DNA of 59,998 nucleotides from DATKPE01 sp035524335 (GCA_035524335.1 DATKPE010000005.1:1-59998), one strand, 5' to 3'; shown: positions 27,981 through 36,661, numbered from the stretch's first letter. Notes: generated from the letters alone by a model not told the origin. Numbers and translations are program-made.

Positions 27981-29807
27981 TCAGAGAACGCCGAGCAGTT
28001 CGTCGATAACGTGGTATTTACGGAACGGCGGCATGATGTAGACGCCGGAAACGGCGTGCCGGGCTTCCCTGAGGAATTCCTGCGCTGTCCGTACCCCCAG
28101 ACCGGCGGCGTCGGCCCCTGCCGACCGCAGACCGTCACGGATTTTCTCCGGGATCCGCATCCCCGGCACCTCGTTGTGGAGAAAGTCGGCGTGCTTGTAA
28201 CTCCTGAGAGGAATGATCCCGAGCATGAGCGGCAGTTTCAGATGCTCCGTGCGCCGGAGAAAGGTCTCCAGCGTCTTCATCTCGAACAGCGGCTGGGAAA
28301 ACGCGATGTGGACGCCCGCGGCGACCTTCCGCTCAAGCTTTTCGATCTCGGCATCGAGATTATCGGCGCTGGGGTTGACCGCGCATGCGATGCAGAACGA
28401 GGTCGGAGCCCCGATGTCGTTCCCCATGATGTCGGTGCCGAGGTTCATCGAGGCCACCGCCCGGATCAGGCCGACCGCATCGACATCGTAGACCGAGTTG
28501 GCCTGGGGATAATCGCCGATGCCGGCCGGATCGCCCGTCACCACGAGAATGTTCCGGATGCCGAGCGCGTACGCCCCCAGCACCTCGGCCTGCAAACCGA
28601 TCAGATTGTGATCCCGGGTCGCCCGGTGCATGATCGTTTCGATTCCGACCCTCTGTTCCACCAGCGAACTGATGGCGACGGAACTCATCCGCAGCCGGGC
28701 CCGGGCGCCCTCCGTGATGTTCACCGCATCGATCCGGCGCTCGTAACAGAACTGCGCGCCCTCGAGAACGGTCGACATGTCGACCCCCCTCGGGATGTCG
28801 AGCTCGACGGTGACGAGGAGCTTCTTCCCGATGTTGTTGCGGAACTTCGACCAGCGGGCAGGTTCAACGTAATAGCGCTGTTCGGCCACGGCCGGTTTTT
28901 TTTCCGCAACAGTGACTGACGGCGGCGACACACTGCCGACCTTCAGCCCCTTCACCGCCCGTGCGATCGCGGCGATATGGGCCGGCGTCGAACCACAGCA
29001 CGCTCCGATGAGCGTCACGCCCGATTCCACAAGCTCCCGCGCGTACGCGGCAAGATAATCCGGCGTGGTATGATAAATCGATCTGCCGTTGAGAAGCGTC
29101 GGGATGCCGGCGGCGGGCTGGGCGGTCAGGATCACGCCTCCCTTGTGGATCTGCCTGATGATGCTGAACATCCGCTGGGGACCGACTGTACAGTTCGCCC
29201 CCACCACGTCGGCTCCCTGTTCGATGAGGTGCTCGATCACATCGACCGGGAACGAACCGCTCAGAATCGCCCCGTCTTCGGCGAACGCTTTCTGCGCAAC
29301 GACCGGGATCCCTGTCAGGCTCTTCACGGCGGCCAGCGCCTCATCGAGTTCCTGGAGGCTGACGAATGTTTCCAGCATCAGGAGGTCGACGCCCGCCTCG
29401 AGAAGAATTTCAATCTGTTCGGTGAACGCATCGCGGGCGGCGCTCCGGCGGACCTTTCCGACCGGTTCCAGGAGCATGCCGGTCGGTCCGACGGCTCCGG
29501 CGACGTATACGTTCTCCCCGGCAGCGCGGCGTGCAATTTCGACCCCCCGGAGATTGATCTCCCTGAGCTTCTCTTCGAGATGAAACTGCGTCAGCCGAAG
29601 CCGGTTTGCCGAGAAGGTATTGGTTTCGATCAGCTCGGACCCGGCCTCGATGTATTCCCTGTGGATGTGTTCGACGACTCCCGGGTTCTTGAGATTCTGA
29701 AGTTCATGGGGCATCTCGTGGAATTCATACATATCGAGAAGCGTCCCCATGGCACCATCGCCGACGATCGGACCGTCGTGCAGTCGTTCCAGAAATGGTT
29801 TTTTCAT
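27981..29807 (-). CDS. Bifunctional homocysteine S-methyltransferase / methylenetetrahydrofolate reductase
   Basis: This 608-residue fusion resembles Bacillus YitJ. Residues of about 1-300 are a homocysteine methyltransferase barrel with the zinc-binding cysteines in GANCTVGP and IGACCGSTPAHI. Residues of about 315-608 are an FAD-dependent 5,10-methylenetetrahydrofolate reductase (TVELDIPRGVD at its start, VTGDPAGIGDY, and a C-terminal GVYIMPPF). The two halves supply and use methyl groups for methionine synthesis. There is no cobalamin-binding domain, so the methyl donor of the first half may be a methylated compound or a partner protein. It heads a three-gene run with the aldolase and ddl, which have no obvious metabolic link to it. 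Confidence 0.9.
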   Translation of the reverse strand: MKKPFLERLHDGPIVGDGAMGTLLDMYEFHEMPHELQNLKNPGVVEHIHREYIEAGSELIETNTFSANRLRLTQFHLEEKLREINLRGVEIARRAAGENVYVAGAVGPTGMLLEPVGKVRRSAARDAFTEQIEILLEAGVDLLMLETFVSLQELDEALAAVKSLTGIPVVAQKAFAEDGAILSGSFPVDVIEHLIEQGADVVGANCTVGPQRMFSIIRQIHKGGVILTAQPAAGIPTLLNGRSIYHTTPDYLAAYARELVESGVTLIGACCGSTPAHIAAIARAVKGLKVGSVSPPSVTVAEKKPAVAEQRYYVEPARWSKFRNNIGKKLLVTVELDIPRGVDMSTVLEGAQFCYERRIDAVNITEGARARLRMSSVAISSLVEQRVGIETIMHRATRDHNLIGLQAEVLGAYALGIRNILVVTGDPAGIGDYPQANSVYDVDAVGLIRAVASMNLGTDIMGNDIGAPTSFCIACAVNPSADNLDAEIEKLERKVAAGVHIAFSQPLFEMKTLETFLRRTEHLKLPLMLGIIPLRSYKHADFLHNEVPGMRIPEKIRDGLRSAGADAAGLGVRTAQEFLREARHAVSGVYIMPPFRKYHVIDELLGVL

Positions 29808-29844
29808 CTATTATGCGCGCGAGATAGTGCCGGTCAAGGAAGGA

Positions 29845-29873
29845 ATAATACCAAAACGACCCCTGAAATCCAA
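29845..29873 (-). promoter_or_regulatory. Predicted promoter of the methyltransferase/MTHFR-aldolase-ddl run
   Basis: TTGGAT (29868-29873), a 17-base spacer and TATTAT (29845-29850) lie on the minus strand, about 38 bases before the start codon at 29807. The short leader leaves no room for a SAM or cobalamin riboswitch. Confidence 0.55.
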
Positions 29874-29890
29874 ACAAAAAGCGATTCAGG

Positions 29891-30400
29891 TCACGGCAGA
29901 AGCCGGCGGACCGCATCCAGAAATTCGGATTTCGTCCTCCCCCCCACAAGCCGGAGGGTCAGGCGCCCGCCGGCGGCATAGAGAAATGTGGCAGGCAGTG
30001 CGCCGCTCCAGGACGAATCGACCGTGTTGATGAGCCGTTCATCATCCATGCCGCCGAGATTGTAAGAGGGAAAGGAGACGCCCGATTTCCGGAGGGCGGG
30101 TCTGACGAGACTGTCGATCGCCCCGCCGTCGTCGTCCGACATCAGGAGAAGCGTGAATCTCTTCCCGGCCAGCTCGTTCCGGAGAGCGGAAAGGAACGGG
30201 AGCTCCTCCATGCACGGCTTGCACCAACTTGCCCAGATGTTGAGAAGAACGACGTTTCCCCGTTCACCGGCCAGGATCGGAGCGATATCGGCGGGCGCGA
30301 TCCTCCGGACCACCGGCAATGTATCCGCCGGTGTCTGAGCCCGGAGGACCGCGGGAGACGCAAGCAGAATCAGGCTGACGAACAGCCGGCCGATGGACAT
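29891..30400 (-). CDS. TlpA-like periplasmic thioredoxin-fold protein
   Basis: This 169-residue protein has a signal peptide (MSIGRLFVSLILLASPAVLRAQ) and a TlpA/ResA-type thioredoxin fold with the redox pair C60-C63 in NIWASWCKPCMEELPFL, and the cis-proline region GALPATFLY. Such proteins reduce disulfides in the periplasm, for example in cytochrome c maturation or to support periplasmic reductases. It starts one base after the preceding redoxin-like gene, so the two are a translational pair. It ends the long minus-strand operon that begins with pgpH. No cytochrome maturation gene is seen in this window, so its substrate is open. Confidence 0.85.
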   Translation of the reverse strand: MSIGRLFVSLILLASPAVLRAQTPADTLPVVRRIAPADIAPILAGERGNVVLLNIWASWCKPCMEELPFLSALRNELAGKRFTLLLMSDDDGGAIDSLVRPALRKSGVSFPSYNLGGMDDERLINTVDSSWSGALPATFLYAAGGRLTLRLVGGRTKSEFLDAVRRLLP

Positions 30401-30401
30401 C

Positions 30402-30986
30402 TCAGTTCGACGCGATGCGCTTGATGGTGCACCCGATCGCTTTTGTCTCGGTTTTCGGCGGCTGTTTGCCCGCAAGCAGGGCATCCAGCGCCAAAGCCAG
30501 ATCACGGGATTGCACGCCGTCGGCCTTCCTGCTGTCGTCGATCCGGCCGTGGTAGGCAACCGTCCCGTCCTTCACGATCACAAATATTTCCGGCGTTACC
30601 TGCGCTCCGTACCTGTCGGCGATCACGTTCTTCAGATCCTTGAGGACCGGGAATCTGAATCCGTGCTCTTTGGCGTGTGCGGTGATCGCGGCAACATCCT
30701 CCTCCTTGTTGGCATTGATCGCGACAACACCGATACCCTTCGCGGAATAGGTCTCGAAAATCTGTTCCATCCGCTCGTTGTATGCGTTCGATACCGGACA
30801 CTGCGTCGCAATGAACATCACGACGTTGATCGCGTGCTCCTTCATCAGCGCCGGCAGGGAATACTCCTTCCCGTCGTAATTTTTCAGCGCGAACTCGGGT
30901 GCCTTGTCGCCGATTTTCAGCGTCGGCAGTTCCCGGGCTGAAGAAAGGGCGGCACAGCAGATCAGAAGAACTGCGAGGTATTTCAT
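30402..30986 (-). CDS. Exported AhpC/TSA-like redoxin
   Basis: This 194-residue protein has a signal peptide (MKYLAVLLICCAALSSA) and a peroxiredoxin-like fold: IGDKAPEFALKNYDGK, then FIATQCPVSNAYNERM with C63 at the active-site position, and TPEIFVIVKDG at the cis-proline site. It lacks a CxxC pair. A second cysteine (C186) sits in the C-terminal motif AIGCTIK and may resolve or exchange with C63. GGAG lies nine bases before the ATG at 30986. The same C-terminal motif occurs in the redoxin at 59.3 kb, so the two belong to one family. It is followed immediately by the TlpA-like gene. Peroxidase or disulfide exchange activity is inferred. Confidence 0.82.
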   Translation of the reverse strand: MKYLAVLLICCAALSSARELPTLKIGDKAPEFALKNYDGKEYSLPALMKEHAINVVMFIATQCPVSNAYNERMEQIFETYSAKGIGVVAINANKEEDVAAITAHAKEHGFRFPVLKDLKNVIADRYGAQVTPEIFVIVKDGTVAYHGRIDDSRKADGVQSRDLALALDALLAGKQPPKTETKAIGCTIKRIASN

Positions 30987-31032
30987 GATGCGACTCCTCA
31001 GATTGATGGATGAATGTTGATGAACGGAATTG

Positions 31033-32040
31033 TCAGTCGTTATGCTCAGCCCACCACTCGGCGATCTGGACGGCGTTCGTGGCGGCGCCTTTCCGGAGAT
31101 TGTCGGCAACGACCCAGAGATTGAGGCCGTTCGGCACGGTCGTGTCGCGGCGGATCCGGCCGACGAAGACGGCGTCCTTGCCGTACGCATCGACCGGCAT
31201 CGGATAGATGCTCCGCTCCGGCTCGTCGACGAGGCTGACACCCGGCGCGCCGGCAAGGGCACTGCGCACCTCTTCCAGACGGAAGGGCCGCTCGAATTCC
31301 GCGTTGACCGCCTCGCTGTGTCCGCCGATGACGGGGACCCGCACGCACGTGGCCGTCACCGCGATTGATGGATCTTCCATGATTTTTTGCGTTTCATGGA
31401 GCATTTTCAGCTCTTCGCGCGTGTACCCCTCCTCCAGAAAGACGTCGATCTGCGGCAGGATGTTGTATGCGATGCGGTGGGGAAACTTCTGCGTGCTCTC
31501 TCCCCCCGTTCCCAGTTCGTACTCCAGCTGTGAAACACCGCGCTTGCCGGCTCCGGTCACCGACTGGTATGTTGCCACGACAATCCGTCTGATCTTCCAG
31601 CGGTCGTGGAGCGGCTTGAGCGCCACCACCATCTGGATCGTCGAACAGTTCGGGTTGGCGATGATGCCGCGATGACGGGAAATGGCGCCGGGATTGACCT
31701 CGGGAACGATCAGCGGGACATCCGCGTCCATCCGGAAGGCACTGCTGTTGTCGATGACAAGGGCGCCCGCTTTCACCGCATGCGGCGCGAATTCCCGGCT
31801 CACGGCGGCGCCGGCCGAGAAGAGGGCGACATCGACGCCGCGGAAACCGCCGGGGGTCAGCTCCTCCACCGGCACTTCACCGCCCGCGAACGGCAGGCGC
31901 ACTCCCTTCGACTTCGCCGAGGCAAGGAGCACCAGGCCGGATGTGGGAAAATGCCGCTCCTCCAGCACCCTGACCATCGTCCGCCCGACCATCCCTGTGG
32001 CGCCGACCACCGCCACACGCAAGCTTTTCTTCAGCGCCAT
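31033..32040 (-). CDS. asd: Aspartate-semialdehyde dehydrogenase
   Basis: This 335-residue NADP-dependent enzyme reduces aspartyl phosphate to aspartate semialdehyde, the branch point to diaminopimelate/lysine, threonine and methionine. The nucleotide motif VAVVGATGMVG, the catalytic C132 in NPNCSTIQ and the C-terminal substrate residues in RVPVIGGHSEAV are present. Length is standard. It begins three bases after lysA's stop in the same operon as lysC, which encodes the preceding enzyme. This groups three steps of the aspartate pathway. Confidence 0.96.
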   Translation of the reverse strand: MALKKSLRVAVVGATGMVGRTMVRVLEERHFPTSGLVLLASAKSKGVRLPFAGGEVPVEELTPGGFRGVDVALFSAGAAVSREFAPHAVKAGALVIDNSSAFRMDADVPLIVPEVNPGAISRHRGIIANPNCSTIQMVVALKPLHDRWKIRRIVVATYQSVTGAGKRGVSQLEYELGTGGESTQKFPHRIAYNILPQIDVFLEEGYTREELKMLHETQKIMEDPSIAVTATCVRVPVIGGHSEAVNAEFERPFRLEEVRSALAGAPGVSLVDEPERSIYPMPVDAYGKDAVFVGRIRRDTTVPNGLNLWVVADNLRKGAATNAVQIAEWWAEHND

Positions 32041-32043
32041 ATC

Positions 32044-33327
32044 CTAGAGGTCAGCAATTGATTCACGTTCGCGGATGACGGAGGCCGCCGTGCCGTCGAC
32101 CAGAATTTCCGCCGCCCGCCCTCTGCCGTTATAATTCGACGCCAGCGCATATCCGTACGCCCCGGTGCACATGATCGCCAGAATGTCGTCCCGCCCGGTA
32201 CGGGGCATCGACCTGTTCAGCGCCATGAAATCGCCGCTCTCGCAGAGCGGCCCGACAACGTCGACCGTCTCGGCGGCGGCTCCGCGGAGACGGACGGGAA
32301 CAATCTGATGATACGAATGATAGAGACTCGGCCGGAGCAGATCGTTCATTCCCGCATCGACGATGATGAAGGTTTTCCCGCCGGATTCCTTTCTATATAA
32401 CACTTTTGTCAGCAAAATGCCAGAATGCGCTATGATCGATCTCCCCGGCTGGATCAGGACCGTGCATCCCTCGCCGGCCAGCTTCGGAAGGATCGACCGT
32501 AACAGCGCGACCGTCGAAAGATCGGCTTCCGGATTCTCCGTCTCCCGCGGGAGCATGGCATGCCTGACGTAATCGCGGTACTGCACACCGAAGCCGCCGC
32601 CGAAATTTATATGCTTCACCGGTATCCCGCCCGCGCGGAGATCGCGGACGAGGCCGACAACGGAATCGGCCGCCGCCGCAAAGGTCCGTGTGCTGATGAT
32701 CTGTGAACCGATGTGACTGTGCACTCCCAGCACCCGCAGGGAGGGAAGTGCGGCGGCCCAGGCAAGGATCTCCTTCGCCTGCGCCGCATCCACGCCGAAC
32801 TTGTTGTGTTTCCTTCCGGTGCTGATGTACGGATGGGTATCCGCCGGCAGATCGAGGTTCACCCGCAGAAGGATCCGCGCCTGCGCCCCCATGCCGCGCG
32901 CGATGCCATCGATGACCCCGATTTCTTCGCGCGACTCGCAGTTGATGGCCAGGATATCGTGCTTTAGCGCGAACGCGATTTCCTCATCCCCCTTCCCGAC
33001 GCCGCTGAACGTGATTTTCCCGGGGGGAAACCCGGCGTCCAGCGCCATCTGCATTTCCCCGAGCGATCCGGCGTCTGCGCCGATGCCTTCGCCCGCCAGA
33101 ATGGCGAGAATCGACCGGTTGAAATTCGCCTTCACGGCATAGCAGGAGAGATGCTCCGTCGCTCCGAACGCATCCTCGATCCACCGGCAGTGTGTGACGA
33201 CCGACTTCCTGCTGTAGACGTACAGCGGAGTGCCGTACCGTCCGGCGAGCGCGGCTGCGTTTATCCCTTCACACATCAGATCGTCGTTGTCGTACCGAAA
33301 TTGTTCCACTCGCCGCTCCATCATCAT
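32044..33327 (-). CDS. lysA: Diaminopimelate decarboxylase
   Basis: This PLP enzyme of about 427 residues makes L-lysine from meso-diaminopimelate. It shows the PLP lysine in YAVKANFN, the glycine-rich phosphate site NFGGGFGVQY and the C-terminal dimer motif GPLCESGDFMAL, where the CESxD cysteine contacts the partner active site. The start is taken at MMMERRVEQFRYDNDDL because the family domain begins right there. A GTG nine codons upstream (33354) is also possible. It lies between the exported Ntn-hydrolase gene and asd. Confidence 0.93.
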   Translation of the reverse strand: MMMERRVEQFRYDNDDLMCEGINAAALAGRYGTPLYVYSRKSVVTHCRWIEDAFGATEHLSCYAVKANFNRSILAILAGEGIGADAGSLGEMQMALDAGFPPGKITFSGVGKGDEEIAFALKHDILAINCESREEIGVIDGIARGMGAQARILLRVNLDLPADTHPYISTGRKHNKFGVDAAQAKEILAWAAALPSLRVLGVHSHIGSQIISTRTFAAAADSVVGLVRDLRAGGIPVKHINFGGGFGVQYRDYVRHAMLPRETENPEADLSTVALLRSILPKLAGEGCTVLIQPGRSIIAHSGILLTKVLYRKESGGKTFIIVDAGMNDLLRPSLYHSYHQIVPVRLRGAAAETVDVVGPLCESGDFMALNRSMPRTGRDDILAIMCTGAYGYALASNYNGRGRAAEILVDGTAASVIRERESIADL

Positions 33328-33364
33328 GTCAAAAATTGAATTTCCGTTAATCACCGCCCCTGCG

Positions 33365-34195
33365 TCACCTGTCGGCGCATCGTTCCTTCCGCGAGATCCA
33401 TTCGACCGAACCGTTTCTCCTGAGAAGAACGAGATCGATATCGCCGCCGACCTCGGAGGGTGTTGACCGGGCCTGCTGTGCGATCAGCTCGCGGATACCC
33501 TTCACATAGCCCTTCTGGTAAAACCAGACCCCCAGATTCTGATTCCCGGCTTCCTTCCGGATCGCATCGATGTGGCCGAAATAGTGATACTGCGGCAGAG
33601 GGCGTTCCCCGGCGAACCACCGGAGGATCGTGCGATCGAGCTGGAAACTGTTCGTTTCCCGATTGTAGGACCGGATCGTCACGGTGACGAAGACCAGGCC
33701 GAGGGAATCGTTCTCAAGCCCGGCAAACACCGCATCGATGCCGGCATGAACCGAGACCAGCACCGGAATCAGCGGATCGTGTTTTTCCCCCAGCCGGCCG
33801 AGGATTGCAAGAAATGCGTCGGATGCCTGCCGCACAAAATATTCCGCGGCCCCCGACATCGGCAAAGATCGTTCCGCCGCTTCGCGGGCGTAAGCCAGCG
33901 CATCCCAGCAGTCCTCTTCATCGCTCCCCGCGCACAGACGCGGAAAGCCGGTGTAGGCGAAAATGTATCTGCCGAGCGTCACCACCTTGCACGCCGTATC
34001 GACGGGAGCAAGGAGGCTGTCGCCGGTTCTGACCGAAATCCGGCTGTCCGCCCCGATGACCAGCGAATCGAAATTGTGGACCGCGATCACGGTCGATCCG
34101 GACACGGCCTGGCGCGCGGCGAGGTCCGTCGCGGACAGGGCGAGCCAGATCAGCAGGCCTCCGGCGACGAGCTTATTTCGGCGGGTAAAATTCAT
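33365..34195 (-). CDS. Exported proteasome/HslV-like Ntn hydrolase
   Basis: This 276-residue protein starts with a signal peptide (MNFTRRNKLVAGGLLIWLAL, then SATDLAARQA) and continues into a sequence that fits the N-terminus of proteasome beta and HslV subunits. Taking S34 after a glycine as residue 1 (GSTVIAV), D50 falls exactly at position 17 (VIGADSR). K70 (TACKVV) takes the place of catalytic Lys33 with a four-residue insertion, and a YIFAYTGF strand follows. The nucleophile would be serine rather than threonine. The C-terminal half is less recognisable (IRSYNRETNSF, WISRKERC). Its start overlaps the end of lysC by 23 bases, and lysA follows after 37. An exported peptidase or amidase is inferred. 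Subunit assembly and substrate are unknown. Confidence 0.62.
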   Translation of the reverse strand: MNFTRRNKLVAGGLLIWLALSATDLAARQAVSGSTVIAVHNFDSLVIGADSRISVRTGDSLLAPVDTACKVVTLGRYIFAYTGFPRLCAGSDEEDCWDALAYAREAAERSLPMSGAAEYFVRQASDAFLAILGRLGEKHDPLIPVLVSVHAGIDAVFAGLENDSLGLVFVTVTIRSYNRETNSFQLDRTILRWFAGERPLPQYHYFGHIDAIRKEAGNQNLGVWFYQKGYVKGIRELIAQQARSTPSEVGGDIDLVLLRRNGSVEWISRKERCADR

Positions 34196-35543
34196 CGTGC
34201 AATGCCCTGACGGCGGCGGCGGCATCGCGTTCGTCCACGACCACCGTAAGATTGATCTCCGACGCGCCTTCCGATATCATTTCAATATTCACCCCTGCGG
34301 CGGCGAGCGAGGAGAATATCCTCGCCGCGATCCCCGGGGTGTTTCTCATCGCGTCACCCACGGCGCAGATGATCGCCTTTCCCCGGCGTATCTGGATGTC
34401 CGCAATCGTTTCGAGCTCCCGCAGAAGCGGCCCGAGGTTCTCCTCGGTGTCGACCGTCAGCGAGACGCTCACCTCGGATGTGGCGACCACATCGACGCTC
34501 TTTTTGTGCTCGGCGAAGACGCCGAAAAGCCGGGCCAGGAAACCGTGCGCCATGAGCATGCGGGAGGAATTGATCTGGATGACGACGATCCCCGTCTTGC
34601 ATGCGATCGACTTCACCTGCTGGGCTGTTCCGTCCGCCTGTCCGGCCTGGTTCACGATCATCGTGCCGGAAACGTGCGGTTTTTGTGAATTGAGAATCCG
34701 CACCGGAATATTTTTGTCCACCGCCGGCAGGATCGTCTTCGGGTGGAGAACCTTCGCACCGAAATAGGCCAGCTCGGACGCTTCGTTGAAGCTGAGGGTC
34801 TTCAGCAGACGCGCACCCGGTATCATGCGCGGATCGGCCGACATCATGCCGTCCACATCGGTCCAGATCTGGATCTCCTCCGCACCGAGAACGGAACCGA
34901 AGATCGCCGCGGAATAATCGGACCCGCCCCTCCCGATCGTCGTCGATGTCCCCGCCCGTGTCGCACCGATGAAACCCTGCGTCACCACGGTACGGCCCCG
35001 GGCAAGGTGCGGCCGGATCACCGCATGTGCCCTCTCGGCAACAAGGTCAACCAGCGGCAGGGCTGACCCGAAATGCTCATCCGTGATCATGACCTCCCCT
35101 GCATCGACGAGCACCGCGTCGAGTCCCGCCTCTCTCATTGCCCCTGAAACGATGAGGGAAGAAAGCCGCTCACCATACCCTGTGAACGCATCGAGGGTAC
35201 GGTCCGTCAGTTCACCAAGAAGTGATATTCCGTCGATATAATTCTTCAGTTCCGCAAAGAGCCGGGAGATCCGGGATTCCGCTTCCTGCAGTTCATCCCC
35301 CCGGAGCAGGGACGAGGCCAGCGCGCGGTGGCGCCGGAGAAGTTTCTCGTGGATTGCCAGCGACTCCGTTCTGTTTCCCGCCTCAACCGCCCCTGCCGCG
35401 CGAATCAGGTCGTTGGTCACGCCTGCGCAGGCGGACAGAACCACCAGCGGCGGCCTGCCGCTCTGTTCTGCCACGATGGAAACCACACGGCCGACCGCCG
35501 CGGCATCCTCCACCGACGTACCGCCGAATTTCATGACGATCAT
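34173..35543 (-). CDS. lysC: Aspartate kinase
   Basis: This 456-residue enzyme phosphorylates aspartate, the first step to lysine, threonine and methionine. The catalytic start MKFGGTSVEDA, the ATP-site region GRGGSDYSAA and the motif TDVDGMMSADPR are clear. Two ACT domains at the C-terminus (about 305-456, with GDAMRNTPGIAARIFSSLAAAGVN split across them) are the usual sites of feedback inhibition by lysine or threonine. GGAGGAG precedes the ATG at 35543, and this ATG overlaps the stop of the dgcN-like gene as ATGA. It is monofunctional, with no homoserine dehydrogenase domain. Confidence 0.95.
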   Translation of the reverse strand: MIVMKFGGTSVEDAAAVGRVVSIVAEQSGRPPLVVLSACAGVTNDLIRAAGAVEAGNRTESLAIHEKLLRRHRALASSLLRGDELQEAESRISRLFAELKNYIDGISLLGELTDRTLDAFTGYGERLSSLIVSGAMREAGLDAVLVDAGEVMITDEHFGSALPLVDLVAERAHAVIRPHLARGRTVVTQGFIGATRAGTSTTIGRGGSDYSAAIFGSVLGAEEIQIWTDVDGMMSADPRMIPGARLLKTLSFNEASELAYFGAKVLHPKTILPAVDKNIPVRILNSQKPHVSGTMIVNQAGQADGTAQQVKSIACKTGIVVIQINSSRMLMAHGFLARLFGVFAEHKKSVDVVATSEVSVSLTVDTEENLGPLLRELETIADIQIRRGKAIICAVGDAMRNTPGIAARIFSSLAAAGVNIEMISEGASEINLTVVVDERDAAAAVRALHDEFYPPK

Positions 35544-36661
35544 TGCTTTTCCGCTCCTCCCTGGTCCGCAGGTGCGCACGAGTGTAAATATTCAAGCAGG
35601 GCGTCGGCCAGCAGTCCGATCCCCGGTGTCCGGACATTTGCGACCGGAAGTCCCGTACTTTGCCGGATATCCTCCATCGCCGCGGCGGTCTCTGCCCCGG
35701 TCATCAGCGCGGGATTGACCGCAATGCCGGCGACCTTCGATCTCCTGAACGGCTGTACAAAGGCTTCATAGAGCGCAATTATCCCGGGAAGATCGTCGAG
35801 ACTGCGGCCGTAATCGTCCCGGCGCCGGGCCGGGTGATGAACCAGGATCATGGCATCGGGCATGACGCCGTGAAGCAGGCCTGCGGTGACTGCCGAATAG
35901 CCCTGATGGGTGAGCGCCCCCTGCCCCTCCACATGCAGAAAGCCGGCCTCCATATCGCGCTCCGAAAGCTCGGTCTCGATCGCACCTGCGATGTAATCGC
36001 CCGGCACCGCATCGACAGCGACGCCCCGGCCCGCAAGAAGGATGCCTGTCTGGCCTGTGGCGACAAAATCGGAGGTGATGCCCCGCCGCAGGAATTCGTT
36101 GTGAAGTTCGAGCGACGCGGTCATCTTTCCCACATTACAATCTGTGCCGACGGTCAGGATCGTTTTTGCTTTCCGCCCGCGCCAAAGCCCCTTGGAGACT
36201 GCCAGATGGTTCCCGGGCACGAGACGAAGATCGGTGATCGACGTCCGGGAAGCTTTTGCGCATGCAGAAAACTCCGGATCCGCACCCAGATGGGTATGAA
36301 GTCCGCTGACGATATGGAGACCGCGGTTGAGTGCATCCAGAATGACCGGCCTCCACCCCTCCGGCAATAATCCCCCCGCCGGAGCGATGCCGATAAGCAG
36401 AACCGACGGTTCGAATCTCATGGCAGCCGGGAGATCGGCAACAACCGGGATCGGTCCGCCGTACCCCAGCTGTTCCCCCGCCGTGGAACCCGCACGGGTA
36501 CTGTCGATGACGGCAACGACTTCGTCGCCAAGATAGCGTATCGCCTGATTTGCCGTTTTGGACGTCAGCGGACCGAACCGGCCTTCCGCAAGGAGCACCA
36601 TTCTCCTTCTGACGCGATCCGGATCGGGGACCGGTCTTCCTCTGTACGCCGGCGTGGTCAT
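35540..36661 (-). CDS. dgcN: DUF1611 family protein, DgcN-like (D-glutamate N-acetyltransferase)
   Basis: This 373-residue protein matches the DUF1611 layout. An N-terminal Rossmann-like half (RMVLLAEGRFGPLTSKTANQ, AVIDSTRAGSTAGEQLGYGG) joins a P-loop C-terminal half with TVGTDCNVGKMTASLEL near residues 170-187 and HVEGQGALTHQGYS. A member of this family, DgcN, acetylates D-glutamate in a D-glutamate catabolic route. Other members neighbour dipeptide epimerases. Here it is overlapped by ATGA with both xerD and lysC, and no epimerase or deacylase gene is next to it. A link to peptidoglycan amino acids is suggested by lysC, lysA and asd downstream. The exact reaction is inferred from the family only. 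Confidence 0.75.
   Translation of the reverse strand: MTTPAYRGRPVPDPDRVRRRMVLLAEGRFGPLTSKTANQAIRYLGDEVVAVIDSTRAGSTAGEQLGYGGPIPVVADLPAAMRFEPSVLLIGIAPAGGLLPEGWRPVILDALNRGLHIVSGLHTHLGADPEFSACAKASRTSITDLRLVPGNHLAVSKGLWRGRKAKTILTVGTDCNVGKMTASLELHNEFLRRGITSDFVATGQTGILLAGRGVAVDAVPGDYIAGAIETELSERDMEAGFLHVEGQGALTHQGYSAVTAGLLHGVMPDAMILVHHPARRRDDYGRSLDDLPGIIALYEAFVQPFRRSKVAGIAVNPALMTGAETAAAMEDIRQSTGLPVANVRTPGIGLLADALLEYLHSCAPADQGGAEKQ

Noticed and set aside
29808..29890. Possible SAM or cobalamin riboswitch before the methyltransferase/MTHFR gene
   Set aside because: The predicted transcript leader is only about 30 bases, too short for either element, and no conserved core is seen.
34173..36661. Lysine riboswitch in front of lysC
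   Set aside because: lysC begins by a four-base overlap inside an operon, leaving no leader for a riboswitch; regulation is more likely by the ACT domains.
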